Part shown: in pieces, positions 45,493-56,507 of the stretch
Numbering within the stretch: the stretch's first letter is position 1
Layout of the letters: every line of letters begins with the position of its first letter
NCBI GenBank assembly: GCA_030867875.1
Contig: JAOWCC010000655.1
Location: 5,619,083 to 5,683,082 of the forward strand
Reading direction: 5' to 3'
DNA length: 64,000 bases
Origin: Actinernus sp. WN-2022
Lineage: Eukaryota; Cnidaria; Anthozoa; Actiniaria; Actinernidae
The notes under the pieces: model-generated
Database searches by the model: none
The model's input: only the letters and a program-made list of their open reading frames with translations
What the model was told of the DNA's origin: nothing
Position numbers and translations under genes: made by a program

Positions 45493-45697
45493 TACCGAAT
45501 GGTCAGTCAAAATTTGGAAGTGCTCGCCGTTTTAGGCCTTTGCTCGAATGCTCGCAAAAGAGATTGTGTGTGCTCGAATTGCTCGCTTTTTCCCAAGGTG
45601 CACGTTTGCTCGTTTTTGCCGTATAGAACGTTGTTCGCAGTGTGATAAAATAAAAATGCTCGTAGTCGCCCTAATGGCACGAATTTACCATTCCGTA
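45493..45697. mobile_element. TIR element with reiterated TGCTCG word
   Basis: The ends TACCGAATGGT and ACCATTCCGTA carry TA outermost. About eight TGCTCG words, all in one orientation, fill the interior. Confidence 0.6.
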
Positions 45698-45732
45698 GCC
45701 CTTACAGTAAATGTATGATGAAGGCATAAGAA

Positions 45733-46270
45733 AAGGGCACCCAACGAGTACTTTTTGAAACTCATTTGAAACCAGTTGTCTGCAGCTTATCTAGCCATTT
45801 TAAGGCGCCTACTATGTCTTTTGACGTATTCTAGAAAGCTATTAGCTGTTCGGATTTTCTAGGTGGAAATCGCGTCAACCGAAAATACTATGGCAAAATA
45901 TTCCCGGCCTACGAATTTGTTAGTAGTCTAGAACAGAAACAAGAATTTTCTAGCCCAAGCAACTTCATGTTGCAAAGTTTTGTGGAGGTACGAATTTTTT
46001 AGGGATTCTTTTTTCCTTTAGGCAATTCTTAGGGAATGAAAATGTGTTGTTCTGACTCTATTGATCAGACGAATTGGGACGTACGAATATTTTAAGGGAA
46101 ACCTTTTAGTCTCCCTTTTCTTCTATAATTTTCTAGGGATTTAAAACAAATTTTCTAGCCAGTATTTCATAAAAAAATGTTCTAGGGAAAAAAAAATTCA
46201 AATCCGAAAGTTTTAGGCTAACTTACTCTCCCGAACAGCTTTTTAACCGAAAACTTCGTTGGGTGCCCTT
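45733..46270. mobile_element. TIR element with reiterated TTTTCTAGGG word
   Basis: AAGGGCACCCAACGA is exactly inverted at 46256-46270, and an inner AGCTGTTCGGATTT pairs with a related block at the right. At least seven variants of AATTTTCTAGGG / GAATTTTTTAGGG lie between, all in one direction. Confidence 0.6.
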
Positions 46271-46274
46271 GATA

Positions 46275-48930
46275 AGACACATGGTTGACAATTATTTTCG
46301 TAATGTAAAACTGGCGTAATTGCATTTTCTATTACCAGACACTGTAAGAGATCAGTATAGCCAAACGCTACTGTTTATATGTGCTTTTAGTAGGTTTATA
46401 TATTTACGGATTTAGATAAAAAACTGAATAGATTAAACACTTCATTACGTGTCGAAAAGCACATTAAAAGGAGGCTAGCTAGAAAATATTTTTAAAGCTG
46501 GCGAACAACGCAGCATTCTTATGGGGAGGAAGTGAGTGGACGACGACCTCGTACGTCTGATAATCGGGCTAATATCAGACCTAACCCCGAAATTGCGAAA
46601 ATATGTAATATTTCATACATCACTAAAAGTTTCCTTTAATCGCGTTATCTGATCCAATGATATTTTTTGCCGTGTTTTGTTCTCTTCCTCGATGTATTTT
46701 GTAGATCATTGTCAAAATAACAAGAGAAGCAAAGAGAAATAATGAACATATGCGGTGTCATACTTCCATATCAAAATCAAACCCTATTTCAGACTAAACA
46801 TGAGAGATTTATAAACCTATTTCAGTCTAAAACAGCTAGAAAACAATACCGTTTGGGGTGGCACATACCTGTATAGCTTATATATAGGAGAACCCCCTCC
46901 CTGGGGAACTAATAAGTATTGTAATACTGAGTAGGAAGAAACTATTGCCGGATAGCGGGCTTACCTCTTGTTTAGGATAAAGTTAGTTTCAGGTTGTGTC
47001 GGTAATGGACCAGGTTACTGGATCTGCTGTTTTTGGTTAATTCTTTCTCAGTTTTATATGGGGAAGAATTGTGTCAGTTACATCTGTTTATATGTGTTCA
47101 TATACTAAACACACCCATGGATATGAGCTATAGAGCTTTCTGATTGGTTCCTGCTACGAGATTGAGCTTTCTGATTGGTTCGCTGTTACGAGATTGACCT
47201 TTCTGATTGGTTCCCTGTTCATCTGATATCCTGCTAGTACCCAAAGTATGAACGAAACAAAAACATTTAGTAAGTCAGTCAATAAATTATGTTTTTAGAT
47301 CTCGATGTGTTTGTAATAGAACTATTATCCCACTCCCTCTAATTGGCGCGCCTCTTGGCTACGAGCTCATGCCGACTTGTATTTGTTGAATAATTGTTTA
47401 ATGTATGCTGGGATTAGCTTGGAAACCGTAAAATAGCTGATCAGATTAGTCGAGCAACGGAAACCAAAACAATAAATTCGCCGAACATCTGCACTAACAA
47501 TTTCAGAATATATTACGTTTATAGAAAGCGACCTAAAAAACTGAGCAATTGTACGTCTAATTGTTTCCTGAGTTTATCTGGTCCTGAGATAAATTACGTT
47601 ATTGGAGCCGATGAGGGCTGGCCGCACCGGCATAAGTTTGATCAGCCCGATCTATAATCTCGTGCAATCTCTCGGGTTTTTATTGGGCTGGGTTACTGAT
47701 GCTTAAACCTTGTAGGGGAGGACTTCATGTCCTTTTGTTTCTGCACTATGCATGTTATGCTTAATTTTTCAGAATAAAAATAATAATAATAAGTAAAGAA
47801 GAAACAAATCGAGCCTGGGTCATACTTGACTCCAGACCCTTCATGCGCAGGAAGAAATTAAGAGGAGGGTCTGGGTCGAGAATGGGGTCTGGGTACTAGA
47901 TTAGCGAGCTTTAGATTCGAGTACGAGTACGACAATGAGCACAAATGTTCACAATCGACAAACACTTTAATAAGATATAACTGATATATGAACCGAACAA
48001 ATACTCTTAGTATCTTGTCCTCGTGTCTGCAACATTGTTTGGCAGAAATGGAAGATCTCTACTTTCTTGCGACTGAGATCATTATTTTGTGTCTAAAATT
48101 CGTATTCGTTCTCGAATCGTTCTCTGATTGGCTATTGCGGTCTAGTGTGTTGTGATTAGTTCCTCGTTAATTGATCTAGTGATGTTGATTGGCACCTATC
48201 GTTAGCAAGATAGTAAGAAACGGTCGCGGGCTACCAGAGGCTTTCTTCTCTCTTCCCCTTTTCACCGCTTCGCCCGGCGCTCCGTTCTCGAAAGCCTCTG
48301 CGTCCAGGGTAGGGCGCTTGGGTTTTTTCACTGGGTTTTCACTGCCACAGGGAGAGGGCTCAAAATGTTGAAAAGATGGAAAGGGAAACTACGAACATTT
48401 TACGCTCCCAATTTCAATAACATCATCTCTCCCCATATTAAATGAACTTCCCCGAGCCGTTGAGTTACGAAAAGAACTCGTGTAAACATGCGTTATTTTC
48501 ATATATATCTCGTGTATACAGTACCGTATCACGCCCTAATAAACTTAGGCGTGAGAATATTATAGCTAATAAACAGAGGATAGGGAAAAGGTTCACTGGA
48601 TTATGTCTAGTCTCGTGCCCAGGATCTTCGTTTATGCGCGGATGGATATTGTGACGTCACTGCTTCGGTTTAGCGTCAAAACAGCCGCCATTTTGAAAAA
48701 CAAAACGCTTGGCGATTGCATGATGGGACGCATGAGTAGAAGCCTGGGGACGAAGCTAGATAATGTGAACATTGTTTCGTCGACGTTAAGCAGGAAGATC
48801 CGGTACAAAAGAGCCATGGTCAGGCGACTGACACCTTCAGTTGTCACTCAGCCTTTGTCGAGTGAACATCTATGTCATGCTCCACTTGAATGGTCCCTAT
48901 TTATTGCTTATCCCGCAAAATTCAAATTAC
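46275..48930. other. Gene-free region
   Basis: Apart from the 32-bp repeats at 47132 and a broken hairpin copy at 47825-47895, nothing is recognised. Frames at 48189-49007 lack family motifs. Confidence 0.4.
47132..47220. repeat. Short tandem repeat, period about 32 bp
   Basis: Three units of TTTCTGATTGGTTCC followed by TACGAGATTGA. Each carries an inverted CCAAT word. Confidence 0.6.
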
Positions 48931-48938
48931 AAACAGAT

Positions 48939-50034
48939 AACACGATGGCAAAATTGTCCCTTTTCCTTCAACTTGGCAAATCACTTAAAAACGTAAAATC
49001 CAAATGACTTGAAAGTTGGCATGAGGATAGTTCAAGGCAAGAGAACATCAAATGTGATTGGTTGATTTTAGTGATTGATAATGTGACGCCATAGGGAACG
49101 TTCGAATTTGGCGCCAAACATGCGAATAAGGAAAAGTAAGGATTCTTTTGAATGGAGAAGTTTTCGAATTTGGCGCCAAACATGCGAATAAGGAAAAGTA
49201 AGGATTCTTTTGAATGGAGAAGTTTGCCTTTATTAAGATAAACACAAAACCGAAAATTTGATTTGCGTAAGAAGAACTAAAGTTATATGGAAAAGTAGGT
49301 TTTGAAACTACCGCCAGAAAGGAGTTTTAAAATTGTTTCACTAACGTATCATCAAGTAAGGTCAAATTTAGGGGTATTTCCTTGTCAAGGTAATGAACTC
49401 AAGGTAATGAGAACGATATTGCATTTCAACAAGTATAGCATTTATATCTTTTTATTTAGGACTATATTCTTAATACATGTACCTCTATGACGTCATTTAG
49501 ACGTAACGTATACGTCGCGTTTACGTCAATATGACGTCATGTGAAACATAATACCCCATGTGGTAAACTGAAAACTCTGCAAATGCCTTTTCATTTACGA
49601 TCCACTTTGTATCCTTCAGATTTAGTTTAACGTGTTCTACTTTAAAATACCCTGAACTTTGACTATATTTGGGGGAAAACTGCCAAATTCTTAAAATTCC
49701 TCTGTATTCGGGGAAAAATTGAAATAAATTACTCAGTTATAACTTAACCCGTTTTATTATATTTAAATTCGTTTTTTTCTTGACATCCTCACTTAAAGGA
49801 TATAACATGCTAACAACACTTTTAAAACCCAAGTTAAAATCGTAAATTTTGGCGCGAAATTCGAACGTTCGCAGTGACGTCACAGTGTCAATCACTAAAT
49901 TCAAACAACCATATTTGATGTTCTCCTGTCTTGAACTATCCGCGTGCCAAGTTTCAAGTCATTTGAGTTTTACGTTCTAAAGTTATTGTTATTGGCCGAG
50001 TGGGAGGAAAAAGGATCATGTTTGCCATAGTGTA
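48939..50034. mobile_element. 1.1-kb inverted-repeat element
   Basis: The arms are about 170 bp. ACACGATGGCAAA on the left pairs with TTTGCCATAGTGT on the right, and blocks around CAAATGACTTGAAAGTTGGC and GGGAACGTTCGAATTTGGCG return inverted near 49950 and 49860. The interior holds the 62-bp tandem duplication. Confidence 0.65.
49101..49224. repeat. Perfect 62-bp tandem duplication
   Basis: TTCGAATTTGGCGCCAAACA begins both units (49101 and 49163). Near identity shows a recent event. Confidence 0.85.
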
Positions 50035-50629
50035 AATGTTAAAATTTAGAGTAAGGGCCTGACAGAGTTCGTAAACAGCATAAAATACCGCCTAAAGTCT
50101 TTAACAAACAATATCCTCCCTCTGTTTACTTTTTGATGGCTTGTTTGATTTTAAACCCTCAAAATTTATCATTTTAACAGAGGTCTTCATAAGTGGAACC
50201 CGCCGGGGTTGTTGAATACCAAAATGCTACAATTAAGTCTCTCATCTGAATCCCACATTCCTTCAAGCTAAAGCAGAATATTGGTAGGGTAGATTTGTCA
50301 TTGCTTACAGTTAGGAAATATATTTTTATATTTGATGTCGGCCAAAATGTTTGTTTGAATTTCGTCGAGTATAATTAGAACTAACTAAAGGCTCCCCATG
50401 TTGTTGTTAAGTCTGGCGCCAGTTGTGTGAACAGTTTAATTTGTAGGCTAGTTTTCTAAGAGTGTGGTAAATATGCGAGTCATGAAGTTACGAGTTGTGA
50501 GTTGCAGTTGCGAGTTGAGTCAACAGTGGATGCTCACTAATTTAGGGTGTCTAGAGAAAGTCACTAATTGGGGTTTTTTAGGCCTAGATCACTAACAGAC
50601 ACATGTTCCTCCCTATGAACATAGTTAAT

Positions 50630-50897
50630 AGAGTGGAATGGTTAGGAAACCCGGCAAACTTCAAAAGGGCTAACAAAGGCGCTGCGATTTAGGTTGGAAG
50701 GGGTAAGACAAAAGATTGTGCACGATCATAGTTCATTAGCGTTCCCTGAACGACTGAACTCACACGTTTCTATTGGCTGATTGATTAACATGTTGGAATT
50801 TCTATTGTGTTTTGTGCACGGTAGTGGTTGAAAAAAGCTAACAAAGACATATAACAAAGAAGGTCCCTGAGTTTCCTAACCATTCCACTCTATCGAG
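50630..50897. mobile_element. MITE with AGAGTGGAATGGTTAGGAAAC ends
   Basis: About 21 bp of matching terminal inverted repeat: AGAGTGGAATGGTTAGGAAA at 50631 and its reverse complement ending about 50893. Non-coding interior. Confidence 0.65.
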
Positions 50898-51112
50898 GTA
50901 ATCGGCTAACGCTGTTGGCACCCAATTCAGATCATGTGATGTAAACACACATTACTCTGGAGAATTGACTCTTTGAAAATTAATTTTATTCAGATAGGCA
51001 TGACTGCATTATGATTAGAATGTAAAAGGAATAATTCCCCAGAGTATAGCATCTGTTTACATCACATGATCTGAATTGGGTAGCAACAGCGTTAGCCGAT
51101 TACCTCTATTAA
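50892..51112. mobile_element. MITE with long inverted arms
   Basis: The arm starting GAGGTAATCGGCTAACGC (50895) reappears inverted and ends at about 51106, including the shared block CATGTGATGTAAAC. It abuts or overlaps its neighbours on both sides, so the exact ends are uncertain. Confidence 0.65.
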
Positions 51113-51114
51113 CT

Positions 51115-53625
51115 GGTAGTCTAGAAACCTAAGACCTAAGACCTAAGACCTAAGACCTAAGACCTAAGACCTAAGACCTAAGACCTAAGACCTAGAAACC
51201 TAAGACCTAGAAACCTAAGACCTAGAAACCTAAGACCTAGAAACCTAAGACCTAGAAACCTAAGACCTAGAAACCTAAGACCTAGAAACCTAAGACCTAG
51301 AAACTTTATTTTTAGTTTTGGTATTCGAGTGTTTGGCAAGCGAAATTCGTGAATCGCCGATTTCCATTTAATAGCGCATTAACTAGTCTGTTCGTGTTTA
51401 CATTTTTGAAATTACAAACTCATCTCTTGAAAGCCTTGCGTTTTGTCACTGAAATATCCATCTTTGCATAAATGAAAGAATGATCACAATTTAATGGTGG
51501 GCTGTGCATACCAGAGTAAACAAAATAACCAGGAGAGTTGGTAATAAGAAAGACTTATTTGTATGGCGAAATATTGTACTAGACTTAGATAATACTTCCC
51601 TAAGATGCCGTCGCTAGCTTTTATTCCAGTGACTCAGTTCGGTGGAGAAATGAGCTTACGGTAAAAGACCTAGAAACCATCTAATAAGGGATATCATTTT
51701 ATACAACTGCCTTTTTGTTTTGGTAGTTTTTTCTTGTTTTTGTGCAAAAAATTACGTTGTCTACAATCTCTCGGGCGGGTCAGTGAACCGGCAGAAAAGA
51801 GGCGGATGATATTAGTGTTGCATCAGAACAATCTCCTTCAGACAGTACATTTGCCACTGGCCAATCAAAAGAGACTGTTCCCACGCTTGAGCCAAGACTA
51901 AGTTGTATATTTCATAGTATTTCTGATTTAAAAAAACTGTTTCTGGACGACGGTAACACGAATATCTTATTTTCTTCGCTCTCATTGGAGAGAGATTAGA
52001 AAACCAAAGAAAATAAGGCTCTGCTAGCATGATATACGTTTTCGAGCGAGCTCCCACAAAAGATGAAAATACCCAGGTAGCAGATCAACGCGCGGGAAGC
52101 CAAAACAATGCTTCAGTCTGATTGGATGAAATTGAAGTCTGACTTGGATACATGTAACAGTATTTATAGTTGAGAAAATGATTTTAAAAGCTGTTCAAAA
52201 GCCCATAAAAAAATCTAACGAGCTTTTACGTCTCGTCTGTTTTATTAGTGAATAATTCTTTTACAAATTAAAACGAGAAAGTTTATGTAATTTATGTAAA
52301 TTGGTTTGCGTTTCCGGTTGGCTGTAAATTGAGCACCTAGAAACCTAAGACCTAGAAACCTAAGACCTAGAAACCTATAAAGACCTAGAAACCTAAGACC
52401 TTAACTGTTGGGGCTTACTGTACTTTGCAAACTGTATTTTGTATACTAAGACCAGTTCACAGGAATTCGATGCCAAATAATTTCCGTAAAATCGAATTTC
52501 TGACTGAAAGCATGGGTCATCTTTTTTACGATCCATGCTGGAAGCGTGCAATCGTGCTTTCAGTTTTCCATACATTTGTCGAAACAATTTATCGAACAGG
52601 AAATGACATGAACAAACTAGGAGGACAAAGAAGAATTATATTGAACCGGAAAAAGAATGACAGAACAAGAAAATCGAACGAAACTGAACTCTGAGAGGAA
52701 ATTATAAAATTGACCGGCCCCCTGTGGAAACATCAACAAAGAGTGACTTGGCGATTCTCGTCCAGAAACAGTTTTTTTATCAGAAATAATATGAAATATA
52801 CAACTTAGTCTTGGCTCAAGCGTGGGAACAGTCTCTTTTGATTGGCCAGTGGCAAATGTACTGTCTGAAGGAGATTGTTCTTGTGCAACACTAATATCAT
52901 CCGCCTCTTTTCTGCCGGTTCACTGACCCGCCCGAGAGATTGTAGACAACGTAATTTTTTGCACAAAAACAAGAAAAAACTACCAAAACAAAAAGGCAGT
53001 TGTATAAAATGATATCCCTTATTAGATGGTTTCTAGGTCTTTTACCGTAAGCTCATTTCTCCACCGAACTGAGCCACTGGAATAAAAGCTAGCGACGGCA
53101 TCTTAGGGAAGTATTATCTAAGTCTAGTACAATATTTCGCCATACAAATAAGTCTTTCCTTATTATTACCAATGCTCCTGGTTATTTTGTTTACTCTGGT
53201 ATGCACAGCCCACCATTAAATTGTGATCATTCTTTCATTTATGCAAAGATGGATATTTCAGTGACAAAACGCAAGGCTTTCAAGAGATGAGTTTGTAATT
53301 TCAAAAATGTAAACACGAACAGACTAGTTAATGCGCTATTAAATGGAAATCGGCGATTCACGAATTTCGCTTGCCAAACACTCGAATACCAAAACTAAAA
53401 ATAAAGTTTCTAGGTCTTAGGTTTCTAGGTCTTAGGTTTCTAGGTCTTAGGTTTCTAGGTCTTAGGTTTCTAGGTCTTAGGTTTCTAGGTCTTAGGTTTC
53501 TAGGTCTTAGGTTTCTAGGTCTTAGGTTTCTAGGTCTTAGGTTTCTAGGTCTTAGGTCTTAGGTCTTAGGTCTTAGGTCTTAGGTCTTAGGTCTTAGGTC
53601 TTAGGTCTTAGGTTTCTAGACTACC
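51115..53625. mobile_element. 2.5-kb long-inverted-repeat element with 9-bp target duplication
   Basis: The arms 51115-about 51945 and about 52757-53625 are nearly exact reverse complements (830-870 bp) around an 810-bp spacer. The perfect direct repeat CTATTAACT flanks it (51106-51114 and 53626-53634). Each arm begins with an array of CCTAAGA heptamers, then 15-bp units mixing CCTAAGA and CCTAGAAA. Further CCTAGAAACC copies sit in the spacer near 52335-52400. No transposase is visible. Long terminal repeats with a 9-bp duplication are typical of Mutator-like (MULE) elements; that assignment is inferred. Confidence 0.85.
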
Positions 53626-53689
53626 CTATTAACTATGCTATGAACTAATCCAAAATCCTAATCCTACATTTAAAAATACCCAAACCGTA

Positions 53690-53935
53690 AACAACGGGTG
53701 CTCACTCATTTAGCTAACTGAATTTATGGTGTTTAGAGCTAGTCACTAATATGGGTTTTTAGGGCTAGATCACTAAACGACACATGCTTCTTCGTTCTCC
53801 CTATATATATGAACTAGTGCAAATCCTAACCCTACATTTACAAATACCCTAACCGTCAACAACGGGTGGCTAACTAATTTAGGGTGTTTAGAGCTAGTCA
53901 CTAATTTTGGGTTTTAGAAATACATCACCGTTAAT
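53690..53935. repeat. Two direct copies of a CTAGTCACTAAT block
   Basis: Copies at about 53697-53790 and 53865-53930 share TTTAGAGCTAGTCACTAAT. A third copy is at 50529-50610, on the other side of the nested element. Confidence 0.6.
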
Positions 53936-54181
53936 CCAAATCCTAAGCCTACATTTAAAATACGACTACATTTAAAAATAAAACTGCAACTCGCAACTGC
54001 AACTAGCAACTTCATGACTCGCAATATACCCTAACCCGTTTTTTAAAGAATTTAAACCGCCGTAGCGCACGATTCCCAATTTGGTTCTTACACTAATGGT
54101 AAAATTCTGCTATGAAGGTGGGAAAACCTATTATGTCCTTTAATACTTGTCCAATCGTGACATTGTATTGTATTGTATTGG

Positions 54182-54721
54182 CTAGGCCTGAGCGGATTGT
54201 GCTAGCATAATTTTTGGCATAATTGGAGCAAACTAGCATAATTTTTCAAAGAAGCACTGCTCGAGCATAATTACCAGATTGTAGCATAATTTGAAGCATT
54301 AAAGCCAAAAGCAATGCTATTATTGCTTTTATAGTGCCTTTCCTAATTATTAGCTGGTATATTTTGCTTAGATTCTAAATTTTTCCAAAGCAAATACCTG
54401 AATTTCACTTAACGAGTGTGCGTTAAACGTGAAAAAAGCCAAAAAGCCGTCTTTTGTTCAGAGCGTGGGAACAGTCACGCCTGATTGGTTTCTGTGTCCG
54501 TTGGTACCTAAAAGTCTATAAAATGTTGTGTGAACAACTAAAAATGACGCGCATCAACTAATGCCGGCCGTCTTCGAAAAACGTTTTTTGTGAGCATAAT
54601 TGTGTAATCTACGAGCATAATTTTTGAACTTTGGCATAATTTGGGCATAATTCGACAACATTTGGAGCAGTGCTAGCGGCATAATATGCCACTTTTAGGA
54701 GCACAATCCGCTCAGGCCTAG
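54182..54721. mobile_element. 540-bp TIR element with reiterated GCATAATTT word and 6-bp target duplication
   Basis: The ends CTAGGCCTGAGCGGATTGTG and its exact reverse complement are flanked by TATTGG (54176-54181 and 54722-54727). Ten or more GCATAATT words point in one direction through both halves. No coding potential. Confidence 0.8.
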
Positions 54722-54764
54722 TATTGGCCACTTTGAGAACAAGCATCCCTCGTCTCTTATTTTT

Positions 54765-54890
54765 GCGATTTTTGAAAGCTCACCACAGGGTAAATATCGA
54801 ACGAAACGTCACCAAACTCATCAAACTTACTAATTTCGGTGTGCTCTTTCTTGTGATGGAGTTCATTTTTTGATTAAATTATAATAAAAT
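54765..54890 (+). repeat. Interspersed repeat family R2, second copy
   Basis: GAAAGCTCACCACAGGGTAA and GTGCTCTTTCTTGTGATGGA match 6830-6930 in the same orientation. Confidence 0.65.
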
Positions 54891-55444
54891 TGACATTACA
54901 AACTCGACCCAGTCCTTTTTTCGTTTCTAAAGTGGCCGATTTTATTGTATTGCATCGTTCTACTATTGTATTGTATTGTTAAACTATTGTTATGTCGACA
55001 TAATACAATACAATGCTCTGATGCATAAATTGGTCAGAGTATTGGACAATCCTCGAAAACGAAGCCGGATTTTCTCCATGTTTGATTATTCCGAGTCAGG
55101 AGCAGATCCTGTCCAAGTCTATAACCTGGAATTTAACATATATTGTTGGATTTAAGAAAAACCCAGACCCGGAAATCAGAATTAGGTTCAAACCCGGAAG
55201 TTATGTTACAGTGTATTAGGAGCATAATTGCATTTCAATTTGCAAGGTCCAAATAAAGTTATGTCTCATGTCTATTCCGTCAACCACTCCTCCCCCTTCT
55301 TTCCTTCCCCAGTGTAAACTGCATGGGGCTGCTCGTATCATCAGTATTAATAACCCCCGCCCTCAGGCCTGTATAATCAACGAGTGAATGTTGCGGTAAT
55401 TGGTTCAGCCAGACAACATGGCGGCGGCTGAATGTTAATTATGG

Positions 55445-55920
55445 GTCTTGCATACATACATACATACATATTTTATTTTGATACGCTAGGCCATTACCAC
55501 TTTCAACTTCAAATTTACAAGTAGAAGTCTGATTTCCAAATTTAAATGGGGCGTATGAAACAGATCCTATATGTTCTCAATAAAATACATGCACATATCA
55601 TTTTGTATAAAAAAATGTAAAAAAGGTAGTCACACACATTTATGTATATTACACGACAGCGGGCTTATAAACTGTGTAAAGCCTTTCAAAACAGTAGTCA
55701 GCGTAACTCAGTATCAGGTCAGTAATAAAGCAACTTTGCTATTAAATTGTCGAAGCGTACTAAACTTTTTGGCCGCTTCCGGACGGTTATTCCAGAGCAT
55801 AGCACCACTGTACTTAAAGCTACGCTTGAAGAAATTTGTTTTCGGCCTTGGCAGGTTGTGTTCTCGTCCCTCTCTCCCTTCGATCCTTTTCACCACCCCT
55901 CTCTTATTTTGCTCCAATCT
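55445..55920 (-). mobile_element. LINE 3' fragment with TATG microsatellite tail
   Basis: Minus-strand frame 55917-55714 holds NFFKRSFKYSGAMLWNNRP and FNSKVALLL, the end of an L2/CR1-type ORF2. The 3' end is a (TATG)n tail at 55450-55475. Confidence 0.7.
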
Positions 55921-56449
55921 CGTTAACGTTAGTGCCTATATATAACCCCAAATGTTTGACATTTTAATATACAATGAAATTAGAACGTATTCTGAAAACT
56001 TATAGCAAAAAGATATATAAGAACTCTTCAGAATAATTTGTTTGCGGTAAGTTATACAGAATGCTTACTAGTTTCATAATTAGAAAGAATTGGGATTATA
56101 GGCACTCTGAAATAACAATCATTGCATCGGTATTATTAGATAATGCATTGTATCTTCATTTCAATAACACACAAGTCTTCATTCTCTGCTATAGGTGATG
56201 CTGGAGTGTGGAGAGTCAAGAAAAGAGATCCAAATTCACGAACAAATTGAAATACATATTGATGAGGTTTAAATGGTGTGAATTCGGATAATAAAAGTTG
56301 ACTTTTGTACATTATTGGTGTCGTTCATGTGATCAATGTTTTCATTGAAAGAGGGGCGATTGATATTATTTTGACCAATGAAAAACTTCCAGGGATGGGC
56401 CATTTGAAGAAAAACATCTGAGTTAAAATCCCCCACGTATGCCCGGCCT

Positions 56450-56450
<1 letters not shown>

Positions 56451-56490
<40 letters not shown>
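56451..56490. repeat. Poly-C run of 40 bp
   Basis: An uninterrupted C run just left of the Harbinger element. Its length may be a sequencing or assembly artefact. It creates a false Gly-rich open frame on the minus strand. Confidence 0.9.
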
Positions 56491-56493
<3 letters not shown>

Positions 56494-56507
56494 TGCGGCT
56501 TAACATT

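Larger units (their letters stand above)
50463..54031. mobile_element. Outer inverted-repeat element containing three nested inserts
   Basis: The left end GGTAAATATGCGAGTCATGA (50465) and GCAGTTGCGAGTT recur inverted at 53975-54031. Inside both ends lie repeats of a CACTAATTTAGGGTGTTTAG word with CTAGTCACTAAT. Three insertions sit between them: 50630-50897, 50892-51112 and 51115-53625. Without these the host element would be roughly 600-900 bp. Confidence 0.65.

Noticed and set aside
53371..53562. Open frame encoding repeated LGLRF
   Set aside because: It is a translation of the CCTAAGA/CCTAGAAA array, an artefact of a repeat whose length is a multiple of three.
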